DNA of 64,000 bases from DUOA01 sp012839095 (GTDB lineage Bacteria; Bacillota; Clostridia; Caldicoprobacterales; DTU083): the NCBI GenBank assembly GCA_050951505.1, contig JBMNJE010000010.1, positions 1 through 64,000 on the forward strand, in the 5' to 3' direction. Below are positions 17,978 to 27,144 of the stretch, piece by piece; within the stretch, counting starts at the first letter, position 1, and each line of letters starts with the position of its first letter. The notes under the pieces are model-generated. The model was not told the origin of the DNA. It searched no databases and saw only the letters and a program-made list of their open reading frames with translations. A program made the position numbers and the translations under genes.

Positions 17978-18118
17978 TCATACAGGATACAGTAAAGCTT
18001 GCTTCAGTATAGTGAATAGTTTCCCTATAAGGGGCAGATGCTTGGCCTTTCCTCCAAAGCTGTTAATCAGTCCCATAATACCCAATACTAAAATACAAAT
18101 ATTATAGGAAGGGTATCA
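17978..18118 (-). pseudogene. C-terminal remnant of a DUF4870-like membrane protein
   Basis: The reverse strand reads ILVLGIMGLINSFGGKAKH then LPLIGKLFTILK, nearly the same as the C-terminus of the intact protein at 32264-32605 (ILVLGIIGLINGFGGKVKH, LPVIGKLFTIIK). It ends with nine extra residues before TGA at 17978. The first 70 or so residues of the protein are missing and there is no start codon. So this is a decayed duplicate, not a gene. A similar hairpin lies downstream in both places, suggesting the copied unit included it. Confidence 0.75.
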
Positions 18119-18134
18119 GAAGCATTTTTTAGTG

Positions 18135-20726
18135 TTAGCATTTCAGATATGCTCTTATGGCTGATTCCTCTTCTTCCTTAAGTATTCTAACAAAAACCTT
18201 AACAATCTCAGGATCAAACTGGCTGCCTGCATTCCTCTCCAGCTCTTTTATGGCTTCCTCGATGCTGATGGCATTCCTGTACACACGGTCATTGGTCATG
18301 GAATCAAAAGCATCCGCCACAGCAAGTATGCGGCAGGCAAGCGGGATTTCCTCTCCTTTAATTCCCCGGGGATAGCCTTTTCCATCCCAGCGCTCATGAT
18401 GTGCAAGGATTAAGTCCGAGACAACGGTAAGCTCGGGCGTGGCCTGAGCAATCCTGTAACCGATCTCCGAATGACGTTTCATCTCATCCCATTCCGCCAG
18501 GGTAAGCTTTGAAGGCTTTTGCAAAATACTTGGGTTTACGGTAACCTTACCGATATCGTGGAGAAGGGCGAGCAGGGACAGCTCATTAATATCCCGCGTG
18601 GACAGCTGAAGTTCCCTCCCTATAGCCAGGCAGTACTGCTCCATTCTCTTGGAATGTTCCTCTGTTTCAAAGCTTTTCTCGTAAAGTGTGGTAAGCAGCG
18701 TATTGATGATGGTGTTCCGATAGCTCTTTCCATCCAGAAGTTTTTGATGATACATGGCTTCCTCAGCGTCTCGCATGATTGTTTCGATGTTCTGATCCAG
18801 CGTTTCCTTGCTGGCACATCCAAGCGAAAGACTGATATACAGACCGCTGTTGTCTATGGGAATAAGGGTACTCTGAATGCTTTGCAGGATTTCCTCCGCA
18901 GTGCTCAGGCTTGTCCGGGGCATGAAAATGACAAATTCATCACCACCCCAGCGGGCAAGCAAATCGTCTTCTCTGCAGTGCTTTTTCAGCAGGTCGGCTA
19001 CATTTTGCAGCATTATATCTCCGGCTTTATGTCCGAATACATCATTGGTGAGCTTCAGGCCGTTGACATCGCCCATTATTATGGATATGGGCAGATTCTC
19101 CTCCTTATCCAGGCTGCTGATTGATTCCTCTATAAAGCGCCTGTTATGCAGGCCGGTCAGCGCATCATGATAGCTGATAAATCTGATTTGCCTGTTATGC
19201 TCCCTTTCCTTGCTTACATCCCGGAACACCATGACTACGCCTATAATCTCATTATCCGCTGTTTTTATCGGGGCGGCACTGTCAGCTATGGGAATGGATT
19301 CCCCATGGCGGTTAATCAATACAGTGTGGTTGGCAAGATCAACGACCCGGCCGGTATCAAATACCTTCTGTATGGGATTCTCCACCGGTTTTCCTGTCTC
19401 CTCATTCCTCAGCTGAAATACTTCGGTAAAGTATCTGCCCTTTACCTCTTCCTCGTTCCAGCCTGTTATTTCCTGTGCCGCAGTGTTAAGACTGGTTATT
19501 CTCCCGCAGCCGTCCGTGGTAACAACACCGTCCCCGATGGAACGCAGGGTTGTAAGCAGCAATTCCTTTTCCCTGAATAATTCATCCCGATAGGATTCCC
19601 GATCTGTTACGTCAAAAATTATTGAATAAAGAAGTGTGTTTACGCCGTCCGAAATCGGACAGGAGTATACGTCCACCATTCTGATAGTTCCGTTTTTTAA
19701 GCGGTGGGGAAAAATGAAGAAATGCTGTTCGTCATCTTTTGCAATTGCGCGGAAGTACTTCACTTCGTCTGACGGCAGCATGTTGATATCCTGGATGCGA
19801 AGATTCAGCAGTTCTTCCCTGGAATAGCCGTAAAACCTGCTTGCAGCCGGGTTGGCATCCACAATTTTTCCCGTAATCGGCTCGATTATCAGCATTACCG
19901 CGCTGTGACCGTTAAACATTGCCCGGAGCCTTTGGGCCAGCAGTTCCTTCTCTTCCTGAATCCTTTCCAGCTCTGATACATCCCTGCTGGTGCACAGCAG
20001 GTAGCGGATTTTGTTTTTTCCAAATACCGGAGTTACTTCTGTCTGCCATGTGTGCCTGCCTGTTGAAAAATTAAACTTCTGTTCATAACGGACAGGCTTG
20101 CCGGTACGCATGCACTCTTCATAATATCTGACAAGCTTTCCGCCTACTTCCTCTCCCAGGATCTGAACCGGTGTCATCCCGCTGATATTATCATAACCGG
20201 AAAGGCGTTGATGTACCGCATTGTTTCTGACATAGCGGAACTCTCCATTTTCATAACGGACGATACTGATGGCATCATTGGTTTTGTTAAAAATCATCTC
20301 CAAATCCATGGGCAGCATATCAGTATCTTCTTCCTTGTTATTTCCATTGTCTTGGTATGTTTCATCAGCTGCATCCCGGATAATGAGGGCAAATGACCTG
20401 TCATCCGACGGTATGACGGCAATATTCAGATACCGCTTAATGCTCTCAATCCACTGAGTTGTTTCCTGGGTCTTTCCCGAACGCAGCACACTGTCATAGT
20501 AGGAAATCCAGTCAAAATCAGCAGGCTTTGCTTTGCCGAATACTTCAGAGCTCCTTTTTCCCAGCACATCCATTCTGTTTAGGCCTGTCAGCTTTTCAAA
20601 GGCAGGATTTATATTCAGAATAATATAGTCTTCAGCATTATTCATGTCGTTGTACAGCATTCTGAAGAAACCAACTGCAAATGGAAGAAAATCCATAGTA
20701 CCTTGCTCGCAATTCCTTGTTACCAT
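18135..20726 (-). CDS. PAS-GGDEF-HD-GYP cyclic-di-GMP protein
   Basis: An 863-residue cytosolic signalling protein with no membrane segment. Four PAS-like sensor domains (about residues 20-115, 145-255, 265-380, 390-505) are followed by a diguanylate cyclase domain with intact ARWGGDEF (near 595). A canonical inhibitory-site RxxD (REDD) stands five residues before GGDEF. An HD-GYP phosphodiesterase domain (about 690-855) has LLHDIGK, HHERWDGKGYP and the late D of VADAFD. Both making and breaking cyclic di-GMP therefore look possible, with the PAS domains probably deciding the balance. The start is ATG 20726 behind AAGGAAGG; an in-frame GTG lies two codons upstream. It is a single gene with no operon partner. 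Confidence 0.92.
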   Translation of the reverse strand: MVTRNCEQGTMDFLPFAVGFFRMLYNDMNNAEDYIILNINPAFEKLTGLNRMDVLGKRSSEVFGKAKPADFDWISYYDSVLRSGKTQETTQWIESIKRYLNIAVIPSDDRSFALIIRDAADETYQDNGNNKEEDTDMLPMDLEMIFNKTNDAISIVRYENGEFRYVRNNAVHQRLSGYDNISGMTPVQILGEEVGGKLVRYYEECMRTGKPVRYEQKFNFSTGRHTWQTEVTPVFGKNKIRYLLCTSRDVSELERIQEEKELLAQRLRAMFNGHSAVMLIIEPITGKIVDANPAASRFYGYSREELLNLRIQDINMLPSDEVKYFRAIAKDDEQHFFIFPHRLKNGTIRMVDVYSCPISDGVNTLLYSIIFDVTDRESYRDELFREKELLLTTLRSIGDGVVTTDGCGRITSLNTAAQEITGWNEEEVKGRYFTEVFQLRNEETGKPVENPIQKVFDTGRVVDLANHTVLINRHGESIPIADSAAPIKTADNEIIGVVMVFRDVSKEREHNRQIRFISYHDALTGLHNRRFIEESISSLDKEENLPISIIMGDVNGLKLTNDVFGHKAGDIMLQNVADLLKKHCREDDLLARWGGDEFVIFMPRTSLSTAEEILQSIQSTLIPIDNSGLYISLSLGCASKETLDQNIETIMRDAEEAMYHQKLLDGKSYRNTIINTLLTTLYEKSFETEEHSKRMEQYCLAIGRELQLSTRDINELSLLALLHDIGKVTVNPSILQKPSKLTLAEWDEMKRHSEIGYRIAQATPELTVVSDLILAHHERWDGKGYPRGIKGEEIPLACRILAVADAFDSMTNDRVYRNAISIEEAIKELERNAGSQFDPEIVKVFVRILKEEEESAIRAYLKC

Positions 20727-20890
20727 TTCCACCCTTCCTTTTGTAATCTGCAGCAGTTGTTTTTATAAAGGCAATGATGACTCAGTTACGGTTGGCAGAA
20801 CTACTGACAAATGAAATAGATGAGAATATAAGCATATGTAAACCATCGAAAGAGAAAATAAACGCTTATATGGCATTTTGCAGCAATTTT

Positions 20891-22729
20891 CTACAATAAT
20901 CCCATTTGTGTTCTATACATCATTGCATACCTTCCGTTCAGCTTCATAAGCTGCTGATGATTGCCTGATTCAACTATTCTCCCATCCTCAACCAGTACTA
21001 TAAGGTCTGAATCCCGTATGGTAGACAAGCGGTGAGCAATTATAACTGATGTTCTTCCTTCCGTAATTTTAAGCATGGCCTTCCGGATATGCTGTTCTGT
21101 TACCGTATCAACTGAGCTGGTAGCCTCATCCAGAATCAATATGGGAGCATCCATGAGTACAGCCCTGGCAATAGTTATGAGCTGCCGCTCCCCCTGACTC
21201 AGCTCCGCCCCGCCCTGGGTAAGGACTGTATCATAGCCTTGCGGGAGCCTCTGTATGAAAGAATCTGCTCCAGCTATCCTGGCTGCTTCCCTTACCTTTT
21301 CCAGGGGCAGATCCCCTCTTCCGTAACTTATATTTTCACGTATGGTGACTCCAAACAGAGAAGTGTCCTGCAATACCACGCCAAAAGCCTCTCTTAAATC
21401 CTTCATTCTATACCGGCGCAAATCATGTCCGTCCAGGTAGATAGCTCCGTCGTTAACATCATAGAACCGGGTCAGCAAATTGATCAGAGTAGTCTTACCT
21501 GCTCCGGTAGCCCCTGCAACTGCTACCCTGGTGCCTGCCGGTATGCTGAGATTTACATTATTCAGTACCTTTTGACCGGGCAGATAACCGAAGGTAACAT
21601 TTTTGAAGCATATAGCGCCTTTGGGCCGGGTAAGCTGCAGGGCACCGGGCACGTCCTCCGGTTCTGTCTGCTCATCCAGAATCTCAAATATGCGTTCTGC
21701 TCCGGCCACTGCGGTCTGGAAGTTGTTGTAGATGTTGGCTATGTCCACAAAGGGCCTTGAAAACTGCCTGGAATACAGCAGAAAGCTGGAAATAAGGCCG
21801 ACGTGAAGACTGCCGGCAACAGCCATAAGTCCGCTGACTATGGCTATCAGCACATAATTTAAGTTATTGATTACATTGGTGACAGGCATCAGATATCCTG
21901 ACCATATTTGTGCCTTTACGGCCACTTCGCAAAAGCGATCATTATTTGCCCTAAACTGCTCAATCATGGCTTCTTCCCGGCAGAAGGCCTTTACCATGGT
22001 CAGGCCGGATATGCTTTCCTCCACCTGTCCGTTCAGCTCCCCAAGAATCTGCTGCTGCTCACGGAACAGCTTTCTGGTGCGTTTAGTTACAGCCCTGGTC
22101 AGCAGGTAAATAAGTACTACCGACAGCATGGCCACAGCAGTCAGCAATATATTCAGCCATACCATGACGCAGAAGATACCCGTAATAATAAATGCATACA
22201 TTATCAGTTGAGTCAGGGAATCTGATATGGTGGTGCTGATATTGTCCACATCATTGGTCAGCCGGCTCATAAGCTCTCCGTGCTGCCTGGCATCGAAAAA
22301 ACCAAGGGGCAGTTTCTTCATATACGCAAAGAGGCTGGTGCGGATATGATAAATCATCCGCTGCCCTACTGCAGCCATATGAAACTGCTGCATGAAACGA
22401 ATCATCCAGTCTCCCAGGTATACCGCTGCGAGCAGCCAGATCATTTGTCCAACAGGATTTCCTCCATCTATCCGATTTACAACCAATCCTATGAGATAGG
22501 GGCAAAGAATGGCTGATCCGGATGCCAGCCCCGACAGGAGAAAGATCCAGCCCAGTCCCCTGCGGCTGCCTTTTGTCATCCGCCACAGGCGCATCAGGGT
22601 ACCCTTCATATTCTGCGGCTTTACCCCCGGCATCCCCCGCGGCAGCCGCCCTGGCCGGGGCTGATTAGTCATGCTTCTGCTCACAGTCCGCACCTGCCTT
22701 TCCTGCTCTGTGTTTTGCCTGCTGTCCAC
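20891..22729 (-). CDS. ABC exporter half-transporter, catalytically complete NBD
   Basis: A 612-residue fused membrane-ATPase protein: six helices (about residues 55-330), then a nucleotide-binding domain. Walker A is GATGAGKTT (near 400), the signature is the variant LSQGERQ, Walker B is ILILDEATSSVD with its catalytic Glu, and the switch His is in IAHRLST. It pairs with the upstream gene, whose ATPase site is degenerate, as in BmrCD or TM287/288-type heterodimers. The GTG start at 22729 overlaps the upstream gene by 49 bases; the N-terminal 50 residues are polar and Arg/Pro-rich. A start at 22672 (MTNQPRPG) is possible. The substrate is unknown, probably a drug or lipid. Confidence 0.9.
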   Translation of the reverse strand: MDSRQNTEQERQVRTVSRSMTNQPRPGRLPRGMPGVKPQNMKGTLMRLWRMTKGSRRGLGWIFLLSGLASGSAILCPYLIGLVVNRIDGGNPVGQMIWLLAAVYLGDWMIRFMQQFHMAAVGQRMIYHIRTSLFAYMKKLPLGFFDARQHGELMSRLTNDVDNISTTISDSLTQLIMYAFIITGIFCVMVWLNILLTAVAMLSVVLIYLLTRAVTKRTRKLFREQQQILGELNGQVEESISGLTMVKAFCREEAMIEQFRANNDRFCEVAVKAQIWSGYLMPVTNVINNLNYVLIAIVSGLMAVAGSLHVGLISSFLLYSRQFSRPFVDIANIYNNFQTAVAGAERIFEILDEQTEPEDVPGALQLTRPKGAICFKNVTFGYLPGQKVLNNVNLSIPAGTRVAVAGATGAGKTTLINLLTRFYDVNDGAIYLDGHDLRRYRMKDLREAFGVVLQDTSLFGVTIRENISYGRGDLPLEKVREAARIAGADSFIQRLPQGYDTVLTQGGAELSQGERQLITIARAVLMDAPILILDEATSSVDTVTEQHIRKAMLKITEGRTSVIIAHRLSTIRDSDLIVLVEDGRIVESGNHQQLMKLNGRYAMMYRTQMGLL

Positions 22730-24510
22730 CCGATGTCTGATTTTTCATCTGTTTCAATCTCAATCTGTCTGACGGCATGCTCTTTAATCCCTGAATCAGG
22801 CTCTCTGCTCCATTCCTCTCCGATTTGGGAATCGAATATAGCTTGATAAGCAGTACAGCTCTCAAGCAGTTCCTTATGAGTGCCCATCCCCTGTATCCTG
22901 CCGTCCTCCAGGCAGAGGATCCGATCAGTGCGCATGACCGTGGATATTCTCTGACTTATCAGCAGTACGGTCATATCTCCTGCCTCCTGCCGCAGCCTCT
23001 TCAGTACTTCAGCTTCTGTGGCTGCGTCCAGGGCACTGGTGCAGTCATCAAGAATAAGAATTTTAGGTTTTCGCAGCAGGGCCCTTGCTATGGAAAGGCG
23101 CTGCTTCTGCCCTCCGGATAGATTGACGCCCTCCTGCTCCAGCCGGGTATCATAACCATCAGTCAGGGCCATAATAAATCCCGTAGCACAGGCTGCATCT
23201 GTCGCTTTCCTGACTTCCTCCATGGAAGCCCCTTCATCACCCCAGCGCAGGTTTTCCAGTACCGTACCGCTGAAGAGAAGCGCTTTTTGCGGAACCACTG
23301 CAATCTGTTCTCTCAGTTTTTTCATGTCAATCTGCCTGACATCTGTATTGTCAATCAGAATGCTTCCCCCGGCAGCATCATAAAACCGGGGCACCAGGTT
23401 AATCAGGGTGGATTTGCCTGACCCGGTAGGCCCTATAATGCCAATGGTTTCACCTGCATATACATGAAAGCTGATGTTCTCAATGGCTGGCCTGGCTGCC
23501 TTTGCGTAAGAAAAGGAGACATCCCTGAAGGTAATGCTTCCTTCAATGGCATAATCAGAACCCTGATTTACCTGAGCAGGAACTTCCTCCAGCACTTCTG
23601 CCACCCTCCTGGAAGATGCAACAGCCCGGACAGCAGAATTAAGAATAAAGGATACCATCCCCAGTGCAAACAATACCTGGGTCATATAATTTACCGATGC
23701 CATCAGTTTTCCGATTTCTCCGGGCGGCTGAGTCTCGGAAATCCGCAGGAGTACTACAATCCCCAGATTAACCGTCAAATTGATAAGAGGGCCGAATACT
23801 GCCATGACCCGCATAGCTGATACACCTGCCTCAGCAAGACCCATTGATGCATCCCTGAACTTTTCCTCTTCCTGCTTTTCCGCCTGAAATGCCTTCACGA
23901 CGCGGATGGCCGACAAGAACTCCCTGCTGACCTGATTCAGTCTGTCCAGTCTTTGCTGCAGCCGGTTGAATCTGGCATATCCCAGCTTCATATTTCCGGC
24001 AATCAGAAGCCCTGACACAAACAATATTATGATAAGCATGGGAATGAGACGTGGTGTCTGCCAGATTATCAGTATCAAAGCCCCGATACAGATAATAGGT
24101 GCTTTCATCATAATACGCATACTGCCGTTGATAAAGTTCTGTATCTGGGTCACATCATTGGTAATTCTGGTGATAATGGATGAGGGCTGCAGGCGATCTA
24201 TATTTTCAAAGGACAGCGTCTGAATCTTCCGGTATATGTCCAGACGCATCTCCCTTCCTATCTGCTGGGAAGTCCGGGTTGCGTATATATTCCTCATTAC
24301 CGCCCCCAATGCTCCCATTGCTGTTATTCCCAGCATAATCATGCCGTACTCAAGAATTTTGCCGGTATTCTGATGCTTTACACCATTATCAACTATAAAG
24401 GACATCATTGTGGGCTGCAGCAAATCGGCTGCAGTTTCCAAGCTTAGAAAAAACAGGGCTGTCAGAAACATGCCAGGATGCCTGCGGATGTATGTCAGCA
24501 TTAGCTTCAT
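22681..24510 (-). CDS. ABC exporter half-transporter, degenerate NBD
   Basis: A 609-residue partner of the following gene: six membrane helices (about residues 15-300) and a nucleotide-binding domain. Walker A is GPTGSGKST and the signature is the canonical LSGGQKQ. Walker B is ILILDDCTSALD, with Asp in place of the catalytic Glu, and the switch His is replaced by Gln (ISQRIST). That combination marks the non-catalytic subunit of a heterodimeric exporter: its good signature completes the partner's site while its own site is degenerate. The start is ATG 24510 with AAGGAG upstream. It is the first gene of a two-gene operon and divergent from rtcB. Confidence 0.9.
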   Translation of the reverse strand: MKLMLTYIRRHPGMFLTALFFLSLETAADLLQPTMMSFIVDNGVKHQNTGKILEYGMIMLGITAMGALGAVMRNIYATRTSQQIGREMRLDIYRKIQTLSFENIDRLQPSSIITRITNDVTQIQNFINGSMRIMMKAPIICIGALILIIWQTPRLIPMLIIILFVSGLLIAGNMKLGYARFNRLQQRLDRLNQVSREFLSAIRVVKAFQAEKQEEEKFRDASMGLAEAGVSAMRVMAVFGPLINLTVNLGIVVLLRISETQPPGEIGKLMASVNYMTQVLFALGMVSFILNSAVRAVASSRRVAEVLEEVPAQVNQGSDYAIEGSITFRDVSFSYAKAARPAIENISFHVYAGETIGIIGPTGSGKSTLINLVPRFYDAAGGSILIDNTDVRQIDMKKLREQIAVVPQKALLFSGTVLENLRWGDEGASMEEVRKATDAACATGFIMALTDGYDTRLEQEGVNLSGGQKQRLSIARALLRKPKILILDDCTSALDAATEAEVLKRLRQEAGDMTVLLISQRISTVMRTDRILCLEDGRIQGMGTHKELLESCTAYQAIFDSQIGEEWSREPDSGIKEHAVRQIEIETDEKSDIGWTAGKTQSRKGRCGL

Positions 24511-24891
24511 TTATGCTTTTTCTCCTTCAATCTACAGAATTCATGAACACTAATTGATATTCTACATAAAATCGGTTTGTATGATAGCTAGATAACCAAA
24601 TCGTATACCAATTGAAACATCTTTACAATAACTAAATGCATACAAGCGGTCCGGCTGCTTCGGTCAGATGCAAGGCGCACAAGCACCAAGGCAGACGTGC
24701 TTGATATTTAATTCATAATTGTATATGCTTATACTGAAATCATGCACTCATAAACCGCCTATAAAGCCCTATGTCCGGATATCCGGTCCTGTATGTTCAT
24801 ACTGCATGTTCAGGGGAAAGAACAATTAAGCAGGAGGAGAGGCGAAAGGCCCAGGCAGGAAAATGTACAGGGACTACAGAAGGAGGTAACA
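24511..24891. other. Divergent intergenic region with a GC-rich structured patch
   Basis: This 380-base gap separates the ABC exporter from the RtcB-type gene. It is mostly AT-rich but holds a GC-rich patch at about 24640-24720. There AAGCAC/GTGCTT can form a hairpin inside an outer pairing of GCATACAA with TTGTAT. Another palindrome, CCGGATATCCGG, lies near 24775-24790. This may be a small RNA, a leader of rtcB or an intergenic repeat; nothing was identified. Confidence 0.35.
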
Positions 24892-25992
24892 ATGATAGAG
24901 ATAAGGGGCAGGTATAATACTGCCAAAGTTTTTACCGATGAGCTTGATGAGACATCTGCCTCGCAGATAATTGACCTGTGCAATCAGGAATTTACGGAAG
25001 GCAGCCGTATCCGGATGATGCCCGATGTTCATGCAGGGGCGGGATGCACAATCGGCACCACCATGACTGTCACGGATAAGATAGTTCCCAACCTGGTGGG
25101 CGTTGACATCGGCTGCGGCATGGAGACCGTGCTTCTTAGTGAAACCCATATAAATCTTGAAAAACTGGACAAATTGATTTATCATAAAATTCCATCCGGT
25201 TTTTCCATACGGAACAAACCCCACCATTATTTGGATGAAATTGACCTGACTCAGCTCCATTGCTATAAAAAGGTTAAGTTCCGCCGTGCGGAACTGAGCC
25301 TGGGTACTCTGGGCGGAGGCAACCATTTCATAGAGGTGGACAAGGATGACGCCGGACGCCTGTATCTTGTAGTTCATTCAGGCAGCCGCCATCTGGGACT
25401 GGAAGTGGCAAATTACTACCAGCAGCAGGGTTATAAGCAATGTAAGCATCTCGGCATTCCTAAAGCCCTTGCCTATGTTTCAGGTGAGCTGTTCGAACAG
25501 TATATACATGATATGCGCATCATTCAGAGATATGCTGTTCTCAACCGCAAGGCCATGGTGGATGAAATTTTAAATGGTATGAAACTTCATGCAGAGGACT
25601 GCTTCACCACCATTCATAACTACATTGATACCGACGCCATGATTCTGCGCAAGGGTGCCGTATCAGCCAAAGCCGGTGAACGACTGTTGATTCCCATCAA
25701 TATGAGAGACGGCAGCCTCATATGCATAGGTAAAGGAAACGAGGACTGGAATTTCTCCGCCCCCCACGGCGCAGGACGGCTGATGAGCCGCACTCAGGCG
25801 AAAGAAAGCTTTACCCTGTCAGAATTTGAAAAGCAGATGGAGGGTATCTACACTACTTCAGTAAGTAAGAGAACCCTTGACGAGTGTCCTATGGTTTATA
25901 AGCCCATGGAAGACATTATAGAAAACACAGCCGATACGGTGGAAGTTGAGAAAGTTATACGTCCCGTTTATAATTTCAAGGCTGCTGATTAA
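24892..25992 (+). CDS. rtcB: RtcB-family RNA ligase
   Basis: A 366-residue protein of the RtcB family, which joins RNA 2',3'-cyclic phosphate or 3'-phosphate ends to 5'-OH using GTP and manganese. Motifs are MMPDVHAGAGCTIGTT (near residue 42), VGVDIGCGME (near 70, metal Asp/Cys), GTLGGGNHFIE (near 140), HSGSRHLG and APHGAGRLMSR (histidine of guanylation region). The length is shorter than E. coli RtcB (408) and fits the compact RtcB2-like branch. ATG 24892 is directly preceded by AGGAGGTAAC; a longer frame from 24793 is discounted. No archease or RtcA partner is nearby. It probably acts in RNA repair. Confidence 0.9.
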   Translation: MIEIRGRYNTAKVFTDELDETSASQIIDLCNQEFTEGSRIRMMPDVHAGAGCTIGTTMTVTDKIVPNLVGVDIGCGMETVLLSETHINLEKLDKLIYHKIPSGFSIRNKPHHYLDEIDLTQLHCYKKVKFRRAELSLGTLGGGNHFIEVDKDDAGRLYLVVHSGSRHLGLEVANYYQQQGYKQCKHLGIPKALAYVSGELFEQYIHDMRIIQRYAVLNRKAMVDEILNGMKLHAEDCFTTIHNYIDTDAMILRKGAVSAKAGERLLIPINMRDGSLICIGKGNEDWNFSAPHGAGRLMSRTQAKESFTLSEFEKQMEGIYTTSVSKRTLDECPMVYKPMEDIIENTADTVEVEKVIRPVYNFKAAD

Positions 25993-26148
25993 AGAAGCGG
26001 CTAACATCATTTGGAATTATGTTTAATGTACAGGGCAGGAATCTTATTTTGGCCGGTTTGAACGGTGGAATAGGTTACTTTTTCTATTCTTTTACTGTAA
26101 ATTACGGTCATGAGAGCTTTGTGGGAATGTTTAGGGAAGATAAGCAGC

Positions 26149-26439
26149 TTATTCTGCAGACTCGTAATGGAATTCCTTGCCCTGTCTTATATATTCAGTA
26201 TACTTATCATCCAATTCTGAGTCAAAATCCTGGTACATCTTCTGCTTCATCATTTCTGCAGTTTGCAAATCCTTATGAGCATTTGTATTGAATTCAAATT
26301 CTGCCTGTTGATTGTCTTTTAAATAAGAATCATATTGATTGTCCAGCTCATCAGCTATTTCATTTAAATGCTCTTTCAGCCCTGGTTTTGGTAACTCACG
26401 GGCATCTTCAGCCATATCAGGTTTATAGTTTTTATTCAT
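26149..26439 (-). CDS. Hypothetical charged helical protein
   Basis: A 96-residue soluble protein rich in Glu, Asp, Lys and Gln, with no cysteine and no membrane segment. It looks almost entirely helical (for example LKEHLNEIADELDNQYDSYL). No family is recognised. The start at ATG 26439 has GGGGAAGG upstream and the gene follows the membrane protein gene by 13 bases, so they form an operon. A plus-strand open frame from 26019 overlaps its 3' half but has weaker support. Confidence 0.6.
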   Translation of the reverse strand: MNKNYKPDMAEDARELPKPGLKEHLNEIADELDNQYDSYLKDNQQAEFEFNTNAHKDLQTAEMMKQKMYQDFDSELDDKYTEYIRQGKEFHYESAE

Positions 26440-26452
26440 GAGCCTTCCCCGA

Positions 26453-26947
26453 TCAAGTTGTTACAGCAGGTTTTTTCACTGTAAGAACCGCTCTTTCGTA
26501 TATAATCGATACTGCAAGGATTACAGCGAATATAATAAGATCCGGTATAAGGATTCCAATAATATAAGAAACCGATGAAAACATAGAGCTGCCAATCCCT
26601 TCTGTAATCAACACATGAATTGCCCTAAATATCAGGTAATAAGCCGCAAAGATAATGAAGCTGCTGTAGAAATATCCAGGCCTGATCAGTAACATGCAGA
26701 CCAACCCCAGAACAACTGTCCTTAAGACTATGAACAATCCTAATATATCAATGTCGACACTAAAACCATACATAATAAAACTAACCCCATATGTTATCAC
26801 TCCAAAATAAAAGGCATTTTTGGCTTTGCCTTTATAGCAGGAATAGATGACCAAGACTATAACTGCCCCCGATACGGGGTTTACCACCAGATCATAAGTA
26901 TCAAGCCATCCGTAATACTCAAAAATATCAAAGTAACTGCAAATCAT
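26453..26947 (-). CDS. Membrane protein, 5' end disrupted next to an IS
   Basis: The 164-residue frame from ATG 26947 is very hydrophobic, with about five membrane helices. The same frame continues upstream without stops for about 50 codons and still reads like membrane protein (SGAIIVVLIALAGADNKK, then FIRTLAIIAFINSIGYVYY). It has no canonical start there, and the IS1634 element begins at 27107. The real protein was probably longer, with its beginning lost or altered; what remains may be a pseudogene. It is followed at 13 bases by the small charged protein. Function is unknown. Confidence 0.55.
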   Translation of the reverse strand: MICSYFDIFEYYGWLDTYDLVVNPVSGAVIVLVIYSCYKGKAKNAFYFGVITYGVSFIMYGFSVDIDILGLFIVLRTVVLGLVCMLLIRPGYFYSSFIIFAAYYLIFRAIHVLITEGIGSSMFSSVSYIIGILIPDLIIFAVILAVSIIYERAVLTVKKPAVTT

Positions 26948-27144
26948 ATAATAGACATACCCTATGCTGTTTATAAAGGCGATGATAGCAAGGGTACGTA
27001 TAAATCCGGTTTTCTTATTATCAGCGCCGGCCAGGGCAATTAAAACAACTATTATTGCACCTGATAAAAATCCCGATACATTAAAATATCGTTCCCATAT
27101 ATTGTAGTAATCCTATTGCATATTTTACAGAAAAAGTCGAAAGA

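Noticed and set aside
26019..26291. 90-residue plus-strand frame downstream of rtcB
   Set aside because: It overlaps the better supported reverse-strand gene at 26149-26439 and has no ribosome binding site.
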